The notes beneath the pieces are model-generated. The model searched no databases. It was not told the origin of the DNA and was given only the letters and a program-made list of their open reading frames with translations. DNA of 64,000 bases from Kineosporia aurantiaca JCM 3230 (GTDB lineage: Bacteria > Actinomycetota > Actinomycetes > Actinomycetales > Kineosporiaceae). Below are positions 50,815 to 59,045 of this stretch, one piece after another. Position 1 is the first letter of the stretch, and every line of letters starts with the position of its first letter. Made by a program: the position numbers and the translations under genes. The DNA lies in NCBI GenBank assembly GCA_000719025.1, contig JODP01000005.1, positions 248,001 through 312,000 of the forward strand, written 5' to 3'.

Positions 50815-50828
50815 AATGTACGTACATT
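50815..50828. promoter_or_regulatory. GntR operator palindrome
   Basis: AATGTACGTACATT is a perfect 14-bp palindrome in the 77-bp divergent gap between the GntR and MBL-rhodanese genes. GntR/HutC operators commonly contain GTAC-type cores. Confidence 0.7.
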
Positions 50829-50864
50829 CGGATCAACCGGCAATTGCGCGGGGAGCGTGGGCAC

Positions 50865-52226
50865 GTGACTCAGGTGGACGTCCTCCAGACCAGCGAGCTG
50901 GGCGACCGTAGTTACATCGCCCACGACGGCACCAGCGCGATCGTGATCGACCCGCAGCGGGACATCGACCGGGTGCTCGACCTGCTCGCCGAGCGCGCCC
51001 TGACCTGCGTGCTGGTCCTCGAGACGCACATCCACAACGACTACGTCACCGGCGGTTACGAGCTGGCCCGGCGCACCGGCGCCGAGTACGGGGTGAACGC
51101 CGCCGACCCGGTGCAGTTCGAGCGCCGCCCGCTGCAGGACGGCGACGAGCTCGCCGCGGGCAGCCTACGGGTCCGGGTGCTGGCCACCCCGGGGCACACC
51201 GACACGCACCTGGCCTACGTCGTGGAGGACGGTGCTTCCGACCCGGTGGTGTTCACCGGCGGCTCGCTGCTCTTCGGCAGCGTCGGCCGTACCGACCTGG
51301 TCGATCCGGCCCGCACCGTGGAGCTCACCCACGCCCAGTACCGCTCGGCCCATCGCCTGGCCCACGAGCTGGCCGACGCGGTTCAGGTGATGCCGACCCA
51401 CGGGTTCGGCAGCTTCTGCTCCGCCGGGGCCGCGAGCGGCGGCGACGCCAGCACGATCGGCGAGCAGAAGAAGCAGAACGACGCGCTGCTGGAGGGGGAC
51501 GAGGACACGTTCGTCGCCCGCCTGGTGGCCGGTCTCAGCGCCTACCCCGCGTACTACGTGCACATGGGCGTGCGGAACCGGCAGGGCCCGGCCCCGGTCG
51601 ACCTCTCCGTGCCCGAGCCGGTCGAGCCCGCCGAGCTGCACCGCCGGATCACCGCCGGCGAGTGGGTGGTGGACCTGCGCGACCGCACCGCCTATGCCGC
51701 CGGGCACCTGGCCGGCACGGTCAGCATCGACCTGGGCGGCCAGTTCAGCACCTACCTCGGCTGGCTGATGCCCTGGGGCGACCCGGTCACCCTGATCGGC
51801 GAGAACCAGGAGCAGATCGCCGAGGCCCAGCGCCAGCTGGTCCGGATCGGCATCGACCGGCCGGACGCGACCGCGGTCGGCGACCCGGTCCGGCTCTCCC
51901 TGGACGGCGCCGCCCCGGAGACCTACCGCAAGGCCGACTTCCGCGACCTGGCCGCCGCCCTGCACGGACCGGAAGCGAGCCGGATCGCCGTGCTCGACGT
52001 CCGCCGCGACGACGAGCACCAGGCCAGCCACGTGCCCGGCGCCGCCCACGTTCCGCTGCACCAGCTGCTCAGCCGGCTCCAGACCCTGCCCCCGGGCGAG
52101 CTCTGGGTGCACTGCCTGAGCGGCTACCGCTCGGCGATCGCCGCCAGCCTGCTGAAAAGGGCCGGGCGCGAGGTGGTCTGGATTGCCGACGACTACGCCA
52201 ACGCGGGCCCCGCGGGGTTGCTCTAG
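50865..52226 (+). CDS. MBL-fold plus rhodanese protein, likely persulfide/thiosulfate metabolism, 453 aa
   Basis: The N-terminal metallo-beta-lactamase domain (about 1-245) has the metal motif ETHIHNDYVTGG (His55, His57, Asp59, with Tyr60 instead of the usual last His), TPGHTDTHLAY and PTHGFGSFC. Two rhodanese domains follow. The first (about 255-345) has no Cys and is likely inactive. The second has active Cys417 in VHCLSGYRS. This matches the persulfide dioxygenase/BlrB-type MBL-rhodanese group that handles sulfane sulfur. GTG at 50865 has GGGGAG upstream. The divergent GntR gene probably controls it. It overlaps the facing VOC gene by 4 bp. Confidence 0.88.
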   Translation: MTQVDVLQTSELGDRSYIAHDGTSAIVIDPQRDIDRVLDLLAERALTCVLVLETHIHNDYVTGGYELARRTGAEYGVNAADPVQFERRPLQDGDELAAGSLRVRVLATPGHTDTHLAYVVEDGASDPVVFTGGSLLFGSVGRTDLVDPARTVELTHAQYRSAHRLAHELADAVQVMPTHGFGSFCSAGAASGGDASTIGEQKKQNDALLEGDEDTFVARLVAGLSAYPAYYVHMGVRNRQGPAPVDLSVPEPVEPAELHRRITAGEWVVDLRDRTAYAAGHLAGTVSIDLGGQFSTYLGWLMPWGDPVTLIGENQEQIAEAQRQLVRIGIDRPDATAVGDPVRLSLDGAAPETYRKADFRDLAAALHGPEASRIAVLDVRRDDEHQASHVPGAAHVPLHQLLSRLQTLPPGELWVHCLSGYRSAIAASLLKRAGREVVWIADDYANAGPAGLL

Positions 52227-52612
52227 CTGCTGGTGCTGGTGATGCAGATCAGGTTGCCACAGGTGTCGTCGAGCACGGCCATCGTCATCGGGCCCATCTC
52301 GGCCGGCTCCTGGGTGAAGCTCACCCCGAGGTCGCGCAGCCGCTCGAACTCGGCCCGGCAGTCGTCCACCGCGAAGCTCGTGTACGGGATGCCGTCGGCG
52401 ACCAGAGCCTGCTGAAACGGCGACGCGGCCGGGTGCCGAGAGGGCTCGAGCAGCAGCTCGACCCCGTCCGCGTCGTCGGCGGCGGTGACGGTCAGCCAGC
52501 GGTCCTGGCCCAGCGGCACATCGTTCTTCACCACGAAACCCAGTTTCCCCGTGTAGAACTCCAGCGCCTTCTGCTGGTCGTCGACGAACACGCTGGTGAT
52601 GTGGATGCGCAT
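52223..52612 (-). CDS. VOC-family (glyoxalase-like) protein, 129 aa
   Basis: A single vicinal-oxygen-chelate protein with two beta-alpha-beta-beta-beta units: MRIHITSVFVDDQQKALEFY then SFAVDDCRAEFERLRDLGV, and the end GNLICIT. Metal ligands His4 and Glu are in the usual places, though ligand identity is not certain. It may act in small-molecule detoxification or antibiotic resistance, but no substrate can be named. It faces the MBL-rhodanese gene with a 4-bp overlap. Confidence 0.87.
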   Translation of the reverse strand: MRIHITSVFVDDQQKALEFYTGKLGFVVKNDVPLGQDRWLTVTAADDADGVELLLEPSRHPAASPFQQALVADGIPYTSFAVDDCRAEFERLRDLGVSFTQEPAEMGPMTMAVLDDTCGNLICITSTSS

Positions 52613-52688
52613 GACCCGTCAGATTAGGGACGCGGGGGGCCGACGCTCAAGTAACCGCGCGGGTCCACCGGCCCCGGGAAACCAGGCC

Positions 52689-53012
52689 CTAGCCCCGGTC
52701 GAGGACGTAGTTGCCGTTGGCGGCGCCCTCCGGGTCCAGGCTCTGCATCACCTTCGCGGCCAGCCGCAGCACGTCCCCGTCACCGGTGGCCCCGGCCTGC
52801 TGCAGACCCTTGACCAACGTCTCCTTGTGCGCCTCGGGGTGGTCGATGTACCCCTCCAACGCCGACAGCGCGTCGTCGTGCCCGGCCAGCCGCGCCCGCA
52901 GGGCGGCGTGCAGCGCACTGAAATCGTCCGCCACCTCGGCCTGCATGGTGCTCGACTCGGACTTGGACTCCCCCGCCACGACCGCCGTGAGGATCAACGA
53001 CAACGGTTCCAT
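52689..53012 (-). CDS. Short RHIM-family-like protein lacking the amyloid motif, 107 aa
   Basis: The start MEPLSLILTAVVAG and the pattern AGATGDGDVLRLAAKVMQSL then DPEGAANGNYVLDRG resemble a large actinobacterial group whose members start MDPVTLIVTALxAG and carry, after the GKYxVDxRG region, a RHIM-like amyloid motif of the VQVG type. Here the frame stops right after NYVLDRG, so the amyloid signal is missing. Such proteins occur in conflict systems that signal by prion-like assembly. ATG at 53012 gives this start; an in-frame longer reading is antisense-like. It sits 1.5-3 kb from the STAND-remnant and EACC1 genes. Confidence 0.65.
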   Translation of the reverse strand: MEPLSLILTAVVAGESKSESSTMQAEVADDFSALHAALRARLAGHDDALSALEGYIDHPEAHKETLVKGLQQAGATGDGDVLRLAAKVMQSLDPEGAANGNYVLDRG

Positions 53013-53156
53013 GATCACCTTCTGTGGTTCGACGATCTTCCTGGCCGTGCCATTCTGAGCCGCCCCGGGACCGGAGCGCACCTCGGCCCGGATGCCGGAA
53101 TGATCTCTCACCCGCATACTGGCCAGATCGTCAGCCACCCTCAGCCTGGAGGACCC

Positions 53157-53426
53157 GTGGTCTCCCCGCGCGTCAAGCTCGATCCCACCGTCTCGCTCGG
53201 GTCCGTGGAGAAACTCCGCGAGCCGCTGGAGGACCAGCTGACCTCCGCGCTCCAGAACGCCGTGACGAAGGTGGACGACCACTATCACGGCGAGAGCGTG
53301 GCGGCGGTCGAGGACGAGCTGCTGAAGGCGACGAAGACCGGGCTGCACCCGGACGTGGCCAAGGCCTTCACCCCCGACCAGGAGCAGCTGCACGAGGTGG
53401 CCGCGCAGATCGTCAAGGACGCCTAG
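53157..53426 (+). CDS. Hypothetical protein, 89 aa
   Basis: No family recognised. The chain is polar and helix-prone (for example LREPLEDQLTSALQNAVTKV and AVEDELLKATKTGLHPDVAK), with no signal or membrane segment. The GTG at 53157 has GGAGG 4 nt upstream. It is followed 9 bp later by another small gene on the same strand, so the two are likely co-transcribed. It diverges from the RHIM-family-like gene. Its size and helical character would fit a small regulatory or adaptor protein, which is only a guess. Confidence 0.65.
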   Translation: MVSPRVKLDPTVSLGSVEKLREPLEDQLTSALQNAVTKVDDHYHGESVAAVEDELLKATKTGLHPDVAKAFTPDQEQLHEVAAQIVKDA

Positions 53427-53435
53427 GCGGCGTTC

Positions 53436-53747
53436 GTGCCGGAGCCCGAAGTCACGCCGGACGGGCACCACGTCCTGATCAAAGGACGCAAGTGGCGGGC
53501 CACCGATCCGGATCTGCCCGATGACGTGGCCGCCACCCTGCGCAAGGAACTGATGAGTGCCCGCCGCGCGGTCGGCCAGGCCCTGAAGGCTCAGGACCAG
53601 GCAGCCGAACGGGCCGCCCGGGACCGGGTTCAGCGGGCCAAGGTCGCCCTCGGCGAACGCGGCACCCCGTGGTGGGAACAGTCCGAGGCCGAGCGCCGGG
53701 CCCGCTGGGAGCCGCTGTATCGCGAAATGCAGGGAAGCCAGAGTTAG
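53436..53747 (+). CDS. Conserved actinobacterial protein of unknown function, 103 aa
   Basis: The sequence HHVLIKGRKWRATDPDLPDD, then LRKELMSARRAVGQALKAQ and RVQRAKVALGERGTPWWE is characteristic of a small protein widespread in actinomycetes (sometimes labelled biopolymer transporter Tol, without evidence). It is highly charged and helical after residue 30. GTG at 53436 starts 9 bp after the previous stop. No function is assigned. Confidence 0.8.
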   Translation: MPEPEVTPDGHHVLIKGRKWRATDPDLPDDVAATLRKELMSARRAVGQALKAQDQAAERAARDRVQRAKVALGERGTPWWEQSEAERRARWEPLYREMQGSQS

Positions 53748-54053
53748 GGCCGGTTCAATTCTCGCGGCCTTCGGAGCCTCCGGTGCACCTCAAGGCCTTT
53801 ACCTAACGGTGGACGCTCGCGGTGACGACGCTGGGTGACGTCCGGTTTGCGGATGGTTGCCCTGGTGGGCGGACCCGACGTGGGTCAGGCGGCGCTGCCA
53901 ATAACCAAAATCGGTGCGATTAATTCGTCCTCAAGCCCGGTGGTTTCTTCTGCGCGTCCTCAATTGACCTACGACCGTCGGAACTGAGAGGTTCATCCCC
54001 GTCGGTGGGGGCGGTCGCCGATGCCCCGGATCCCGCCCCCGCCGGCACGACGC
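53748..54053. other. Gene-free stretch with a weak hairpin
   Basis: No credible coding frame. GGCCTT (53766-53771) and AAGGCC (53792-53797, followed by TTT) could form a weak terminator for the upstream pair of genes. The part near 53900-53960 is less GC-rich than its surroundings. No known RNA or repeat was recognised. Confidence 0.4.
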
Positions 54054-54437
54054 CTAGTTCGGCGTGAACAGCCCCTGGATACCGACCACCACGGCGATCA
54101 GCCCGAAGATGGCGAGCACCAGCCCGGCCCCCTCGGCACTGTCGCCGTACCGGCCCAGCAGCGAGGGCCGCTTGGTCAGCCGGTCCCACAGCAGGATCAC
54201 GCCGACCGCGATCGCCACCACCTCGAAGTGGAAGACGTGCGGCCCGGAGATCAGGTGCACCAGCAGGTAGTATCCGCCGGTGACCAGGGCGACGACGCCG
54301 ACGATCCAGGCGAACGGCTCGAGCCGGGGGATCCACCGCCCGGCCGGGTCACCTACGCGGGGCAGCATCCGCAGCAGGGCCAGGCCGATCAGCAGGCCGC
54401 CGAGAATGTTGGAAAGGTCGAGAAGAAGCGCGATCAC
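54054..54437 (-). CDS. Four-span membrane protein of unknown function, 127 aa
   Basis: Four hydrophobic segments (about 2-22, 42-62, 72-86 and 103-123) with short polar loops (PRLEPFAW, DRLTKRPSLLGRYGDS). No family recognised. The GTG at 54437 has GGAG 6 nt upstream. It lies just downstream of the STAND-like remnant gene on the same strand (gap about 85 bp), so it may be part of that module, perhaps as a membrane-active component; this is inference from position only. Confidence 0.7.
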   Translation of the reverse strand: MIALLLDLSNILGGLLIGLALLRMLPRVGDPAGRWIPRLEPFAWIVGVVALVTGGYYLLVHLISGPHVFHFEVVAIAVGVILLWDRLTKRPSLLGRYGDSAEGAGLVLAIFGLIAVVVGIQGLFTPN

Positions 54438-54521
54438 CGTGAGCTCCGGTTGCCGGGGATTCTGACGCGCTCAGGTCGGTGAGCTGCGAAAACCGTAGCA
54501 GAATGTGATCAAACCGCAGGT

Positions 54522-55394
54522 TCAGGGCTGGTCCGGGGCCCGCTCGCGCAGTTCCTCCCGCAGCCGCCGGGCCCGCTGCAGCAAGGTCTGGGCGCGCCGG
54601 TACTGCCAGGCCGGCCGGGGAGTGGCCAGCACCCGCTCGATCACGGCCAGCGCTTCCTGGTCCCGGCCGAGCGCGCCGAGCAGCCGGGCGTGCACCAGCC
54701 GGGCGTCGGAAGGATCGCGCCGGGCCCGCAGCAGCAGGTCCACCCGGCGCCGGGCGATCTCGACCTGGGCCTCGACCGCCTCGGGGCCGAACGCCTCAGC
54801 CACCGCCTCGATCTCAGGCTCCTCGATCCGGGTGTGCGCGAGCACGATCGCCATCACCTCGCGCCCGGCCGGGGAGGGCTCGACCGCGGCCAGCGTGCTG
54901 AGCAACTGGTCCACGGTCAGGGTGCGGCCCTGGAGAAGTTCGTGGAGCAGAGGACGCTGTTCGGCGAAGGTCTCGGAGGTGGCCGCGGCGAGCAGCGCCA
55001 GCACGCGCGGCAGCCGGCGCTGGTCGAGGTCGCGGAACAGGCGGTGGCGCAGCTGGGGGTTCGCTTCCAGCACCGGGACGATCAGTGCCTGGGCGAGGAG
55101 GGCGGGCTCCGGGGCCGAGACCCCGCCGGGATCGAGGCGGGAACCGGGGCTGGGGTAGAGCTGCTGGATCAGCCGGGCGAGGGCGGCCAGCCGGCGTGGG
55201 GGCACTCCGTCCAGACCGTGGGTGGCGACCAGGGTTGCCAGCGTCTCGGTCTCGGAGTCGGAGCCGACCAGGCAGAGGACGGCGACGGCCTGCTGCAGAC
55301 CCTGCTCGGAGACGCCCGGCGGCGGGTGCGGCCAGTGGTCCCGCTCGCGGGCAGCCAGGGTGGCGGCTACGGACGGCCCCGGTCTGTCCAGCAT
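54522..55394 (-). CDS. STAND/NACHT-TPR C-terminal-like protein without NTPase domain, 290 aa
   Basis: The segment ARERDHWPHPPPGVSEQGLQ followed by RRLAALARLIQQLYPSPGSR resembles the region after the NTPase of actinobacterial STAND/NACHT-TPR proteins (the ARWL..LYP...L.PD.LGE pattern). The rest is helical repeats, the last (DARLVHARLLGALGRDQEAL) TPR-like. No Walker A or B motif is present. It is either a truncated relic or a reduced standalone sensor. ATG at 55394 has GGGG upstream. It is divergent from an EACC1 gene 107 bp away, which is itself a marker of such NTP-dependent conflict systems. Confidence 0.65.
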   Translation of the reverse strand: MLDRPGPSVAATLAARERDHWPHPPPGVSEQGLQQAVAVLCLVGSDSETETLATLVATHGLDGVPPRRLAALARLIQQLYPSPGSRLDPGGVSAPEPALLAQALIVPVLEANPQLRHRLFRDLDQRRLPRVLALLAAATSETFAEQRPLLHELLQGRTLTVDQLLSTLAAVEPSPAGREVMAIVLAHTRIEEPEIEAVAEAFGPEAVEAQVEIARRRVDLLLRARRDPSDARLVHARLLGALGRDQEALAVIERVLATPRPAWQYRRAQTLLQRARRLREELRERAPDQP

Positions 55395-55501
55395 CACCCC
55401 ATGATGCGCCGTTTCCGGCGGGGCCGACAGCGAGGCGTGAATCCGGCCCATCCTCAGGCGAACCCGACAGTAGGGGGCGGGTCCGGGTCTAGCATCCGGC
55501 C

Positions 55502-55816
55502 ATGCAGGTGCGCATGTCGGTGTGGGGCGAGCCCGACCATCAGCTCCTGGCCTCGCTGGAGACCTGGTTGCAGCTGGAGCCGCGGCTCCGGGCCGCGCCG
55601 CTGCTCCGCGAGCCGGGCGACCGGCCGGAGCCCGATCTCACCATCGTGCTGCCGGACGACCGGACCCACGAGGTGCTGGCCGGGGCGCTGAGCACCTGGC
55701 TGAGCACCCGGATCGGCGACGTCCGGCTCCAGGTGACCGGGCCGGACGGCACCGTGCAGGTGTCGGTGGCGAACATCGCCGACCACCCGAGCCTGCTGCG
55801 GGCGGCGCTGGGCTGA
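55502..55816 (+). CDS. EACC1-like effector-associated protein, 104 aa
   Basis: Starts MQVRMSVWGEPDHQLLASLE and ends with EVLAGALSTWLSTRIGDVRL then TGPDGTVQVSVANI. This fits Effector-Associated Constant Component 1, a small alpha/beta protein described by comparative genomics as a fixed partner in actinobacterial NTP-dependent biological conflict systems. Such genes normally precede an effector and a STAND NTPase-TPR gene. Here no effector follows; instead a STAND-like fragment lies divergently. It may be orphaned, or may act with distant effector genes. Function of EACC1 itself is not experimentally known to me. Confidence 0.75.
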   Translation: MQVRMSVWGEPDHQLLASLETWLQLEPRLRAAPLLREPGDRPEPDLTIVLPDDRTHEVLAGALSTWLSTRIGDVRLQVTGPDGTVQVSVANIADHPSLLRAALG

Positions 55817-55823
55817 GGCCGGT

Positions 55824-57155
55824 TCACCCCAGCCCCACCACCTGCGGGGCGGGCGGCGCCGCCGTGACCCGGATCGTCCACTGCGGAACGAAAACCGCAC
55901 CGTCGGCCACCCCGGTGACCCCGTCCAGCAGCACCCCGATCCCGCTGCTCAGCCAGGTCAGCGCGACCGCGGTGAAGTCCCCGGCCGGCCCGGCCAGCTG
56001 GTACTGCTTACGCCACGCCTGCTCCAGACAGCCGAATCCGGCGGACTGGGCCTGCCGGGCCTGGATTTGGGCCGCGTCCACGTCCTTGACCACCAGGTCG
56101 GCCTGCTGCCGGTACGGCTTCAGACACGCATCCCCGAGTACCTGCTCGAGCACCTTCTGCGAGGTCGGCGGCGAAGCCGCAGGCACTCCCGGCACCCCGT
56201 TGGAAGCCATCCGGAAGGTGTCCAGGCCGAGGGCGAGAGCCAGGGCCAGGAAGGCGGTGTCGTCGCTGCGGGCGGTGACCAGGCCGCCGGGTGCGAGCAC
56301 GCTGGGCCGGAGTTCGACGCTGGAACCGCCGCCGATCAGGACCTTTCCTTGAGATTGCGGGAACAGCCCGCTCAGTTCGGCGGGCAGCCGCACCCCGGTC
56401 TCGTCGTCACTGAACCGCCAGGCCTTGGGGAAGCTCAGCGTGATCGGATAACCTTGCTGGTTGACCACTTTCAGGATCGGTCCGTCTGTCCCCAGGCCGT
56501 AGCACCAGGCGATCCGATCGCTTTCCGCGGCCTTCAGCTGGATACCGGCCTGCCGGGCCTCGTTCTCGTGCTCACATTCCGGCGCAGGGGCGGAAACCGC
56601 CAGAGCGGAACGATAATCCGCCGCGACCGCATTGCGCAGGGCGGCGAAGTCCCAGGCGAACGGGTTCCACCAGGACAACTCGTACACCTCGGCGGTGATC
56701 ACCCGCTTGTCCGGATCGTACTGAGCCGGGGCGATTTTCCAGCTCTTCGCCGTCGGGTCGTAGTGCCCGAGCACTACCGCGGCATCGGCGTCGGCCTGCT
56801 TCGGCAGCGGCTGGACCAGCACCGGGAAGGTCAGCCGCACCGGCCCGGTCAGCCGGGCGCCCTCGAGCGCGAACTCGTAGGCGTCGAGCACCCCGAGGAA
56901 CGGGGAGGGCGAGGTGGGTGCGAGGTGGTCGGGCATGGCCTTGCGGACGACGAGCCGGCCGGAGCCGGACACCGAACCCGCTGGTACGTCCACCGTGGGG
57001 CCGCCCGGGACGACCACGCGACCGCCGGCCGCCCCGACCGCGGCCGAGACCCCCGGACGGGATTCCTGGGCCGCCAGCGTGGGGCCGGGCTGCGTTCCCG
57101 AACACCCGGCGAGCAGGACCATGGCGAGGATCGCGACCACGAGTCTCTTCAGCAC
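55824..57155 (-). CDS. Secreted lipoprotein with ZU5-like N-terminal domain, 443 aa
   Basis: A lipoprotein signal (lipobox LLAGC, Cys18) puts it on the outer face of the membrane. The region GGRVVVPGGPTVDVPAGSV then RLVVRK resembles a ZU5-type beta domain. The later part contains several Cys residues (AWCYG, DACLKPY, GFGCLEQ) and a hydrophobic C-terminal third. The overall family is not recognised. The GTG at 57155 follows a GAAGGGG motif. It stands between the EACC1 gene and a HAD gene without shared operon. Confidence 0.72.
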   Translation of the reverse strand: MLKRLVVAILAMVLLAGCSGTQPGPTLAAQESRPGVSAAVGAAGGRVVVPGGPTVDVPAGSVSGSGRLVVRKAMPDHLAPTSPSPFLGVLDAYEFALEGARLTGPVRLTFPVLVQPLPKQADADAAVVLGHYDPTAKSWKIAPAQYDPDKRVITAEVYELSWWNPFAWDFAALRNAVAADYRSALAVSAPAPECEHENEARQAGIQLKAAESDRIAWCYGLGTDGPILKVVNQQGYPITLSFPKAWRFSDDETGVRLPAELSGLFPQSQGKVLIGGGSSVELRPSVLAPGGLVTARSDDTAFLALALALGLDTFRMASNGVPGVPAASPPTSQKVLEQVLGDACLKPYRQQADLVVKDVDAAQIQARQAQSAGFGCLEQAWRKQYQLAGPAGDFTAVALTWLSSGIGVLLDGVTGVADGAVFVPQWTIRVTAAPPAPQVVGLG

Positions 57156-57265
57156 CGGCCCGGTCCCCTTCGTCCGCCAGACCGTCTACGGTAGAAGCGA
57201 ACTCCGGGGTAGCCGAACGTACTCGTCGGTCTCGGGCGAACGGCCGAGGGCTACGCTTTTGGCTT

Positions 57266-57946
57266 ATGGACGAGGAAGAGCGCCTGGCCGAGCTGGTCTC
57301 GGCGACCCGGTTCGTGCTGCTGGACTTCGACGGCCCGGTCTGCGACCTGTTCGCCGGGCTGCCGCCGGACGTGATCGCGGCCGCGCTGCTGGACGAGCTC
57401 GGGAGCCTGGTCGACGGGCCGGTGGACGAGGACCTGACCGGTATCGACGATCCGCTGGACCTGCTCGACGGGGTCTGCGAGATCTACCCCGAGCTGACCG
57501 CACGGGTGGACGCGTCGGTGCGGGAGGCCGAGGTGGACGCGGCCGGCCTGGCTCCGGTCACGCCCGGGGTGGTGGACTTTCTCGAGGCCTGTGCGGCGAG
57601 CGGGCGGCCGGTGGCGATCGTCAGCAACAACGGCGCCGAGGCGGTTCGGGCGGCGCTGGATCAGCACGGGCTGACTTCTCTGGTGCGGCACGTCGAGGGG
57701 CGCGATCCGGATCCGCGGCTGATGAAGCCGGATCCGACGCCGTTGCTGCGGGCTCTGCGGGCCCTGGACGCGGACCCGACCCGAAGCACGATGATCGGCG
57801 ATTCCTCGAGCGACCTGCTGGCCGCGCGGGCCAGTGGGATCGAGGCGATTGCGGTGCTGAGTACCCCTCCCCCGCCGGCCGGACCGGAGGCGGGTCAGGC
57901 CTGGGCCGCGGACATGAAGGTGCTGGCGGGGCTGTTCCGTCCCTGA
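57266..57946 (+). CDS. HAD-superfamily phosphatase, 226 aa
   Basis: Motif I is LLDFDGPVCDLF with nucleophile Asp and the acid/base Asp in DxD; a cap domain follows; motif II is AIVSNNGAEAV, motif III MKPDPTPLL and motif IV MIGDSSSDLLAA. This is a phosphoglycolate-phosphatase-like or beta-phosphoglucomutase-like HAD enzyme. The substrate cannot be told. ATG at 57266 gives the normal N-terminus. It diverges from the lipoprotein gene and ends just before a facing small gene. Confidence 0.9.
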   Translation: MDEEERLAELVSATRFVLLDFDGPVCDLFAGLPPDVIAAALLDELGSLVDGPVDEDLTGIDDPLDLLDGVCEIYPELTARVDASVREAEVDAAGLAPVTPGVVDFLEACAASGRPVAIVSNNGAEAVRAALDQHGLTSLVRHVEGRDPDPRLMKPDPTPLLRALRALDADPTRSTMIGDSSSDLLAARASGIEAIAVLSTPPPPAGPEAGQAWAADMKVLAGLFRP

Positions 57947-57947
57947 C

Positions 57948-58118
57948 CTAGCTGTAGAAACCCTCGAACTGGGTGTCCAGGTAGGCCAGGTCCGGGTGGC
58001 TGCGCAGGTCGGCGAACAGCTCGTCGATCTTCACCCGCATCTCGACGTGACTGGACAGGATCTCCAGTTTGTCGGCGCAGACCTCGAGGATGCCGGCCAG
58101 GCGGTTCAGTTCGTCCAT
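57948..58118 (-). CDS. Hypothetical small protein, 56 aa
   Basis: Starts MDELNRLAGILEVCADKLEI and continues with SSHVEMRVKIDELFADLRSH. It is acidic, helical and soluble, and its codon use matches local genes. The ATG at 58118 has only a weak ribosome site. It stops 1 bp after the facing HAD stop. No family recognised; it could be a regulator or an accessory protein. Confidence 0.6.
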   Translation of the reverse strand: MDELNRLAGILEVCADKLEILSSHVEMRVKIDELFADLRSHPDLAYLDTQFEGFYS

Positions 58119-58224
58119 GGCTCAAGCATGTGCGGAGAGGTACTTGAACGTCACGGCACTGGACCGGGTTCCACCCACCCGGCCCAGTGCCTGGTCCGGA
58201 CGAGTAACCGCCGGGCCGTTCCGC

Positions 58225-59040
58225 TCAGGCCTCGATCTGCACCGGGGTGCCCAGCGGCAGGGTCCGGGCCAGCTTGCTGATCACGTCATTGGTGAGCCGG
58301 ATGCAGCCGTGGCTGACGTCGGTGCCCACCTTGTCCGGTTCGTTCGTGCCGTGCAGCCCGAGCTGCCCGGGGCCGCCCGCGAAACTCTTCAGAGTCTCCG
58401 AGAAGGCCGACAGACCGAAGGCGTACGGCCCGTAGACGCCGTCCGGGTTCGAGGGCCGGATCAGCTCGGTCAGGTAGTACTCGCCCGGCGGGGTCGGAGT
58501 GGTGGACTTACCCACCCCAACCGGGTACCGGGCGGTCCGGCGTCCCTCCTCGAAGAGATCCAGCCGGTGCTTCTTCATCGAGACCACCACGCGGTACGGC
58601 GTGGTGGACAGCTTCACCTGGTTCCCGTCGATCCAGCCGGTGGCCCCGTTCGGCCGGATCGGCAGATGCACCTTCAGCCAGTTGCCCTTCTGGCCGGTGA
58701 CCAGAAAGGTCAGCGGACCACCGATCTCGAGCGGATTGTCCAGCGTCTTGCCGACCGCGCCGCCCGGCGACCGATGGATCTGCACCTTAGCCGCGGTGGC
58801 GGTCGCCACCAGACTGTCGCCCTTGGGCAGGCTTTCGAAAGTATTGACGACCTTGGCCACCTTTTGCGGGGCAGCGGGGTCCGTGGTGGTGGTCCGGGTG
58901 GCCGGGGCGGTTTCGCCGGTGGATGCCGACGAGCATCCGGACAGGACCGCGCCACTCACGATCAACCCGGCGATCAGCAGCTGCGGGCCACCCCGCCGGG
59001 CGCGGAGCCCGGCGGGGAGACCACGAGGGATTCGGCGCAC
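58225..59040 (-). CDS. L,D-transpeptidase lipoprotein (YkuD domain), 271 aa
   Basis: Cross-links peptidoglycan by 3-3 bonds or attaches proteins to it. The lipobox is VLSGC, so the enzyme is outside and lipid anchored. An SH3-like domain (about 70-140) precedes the YkuD domain (about 145-270) with HGTNEPDKVGTDVSHGCIRL; the catalytic Cys246 lies in SHGCIRL. GTG at 59040 lies 5 bp past the stop of the Pro/Thr-rich secreted protein gene, on the same strand, so they form one operon. A sigma factor and its membrane partner are next upstream. Confidence 0.9.
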   Translation of the reverse strand: MRRIPRGLPAGLRARRGGPQLLIAGLIVSGAVLSGCSSASTGETAPATRTTTTDPAAPQKVAKVVNTFESLPKGDSLVATATAAKVQIHRSPGGAVGKTLDNPLEIGGPLTFLVTGQKGNWLKVHLPIRPNGATGWIDGNQVKLSTTPYRVVVSMKKHRLDLFEEGRRTARYPVGVGKSTTPTPPGEYYLTELIRPSNPDGVYGPYAFGLSAFSETLKSFAGGPGQLGLHGTNEPDKVGTDVSHGCIRLTNDVISKLARTLPLGTPVQIEA

Positions 59041-59045
59041 CTGGT

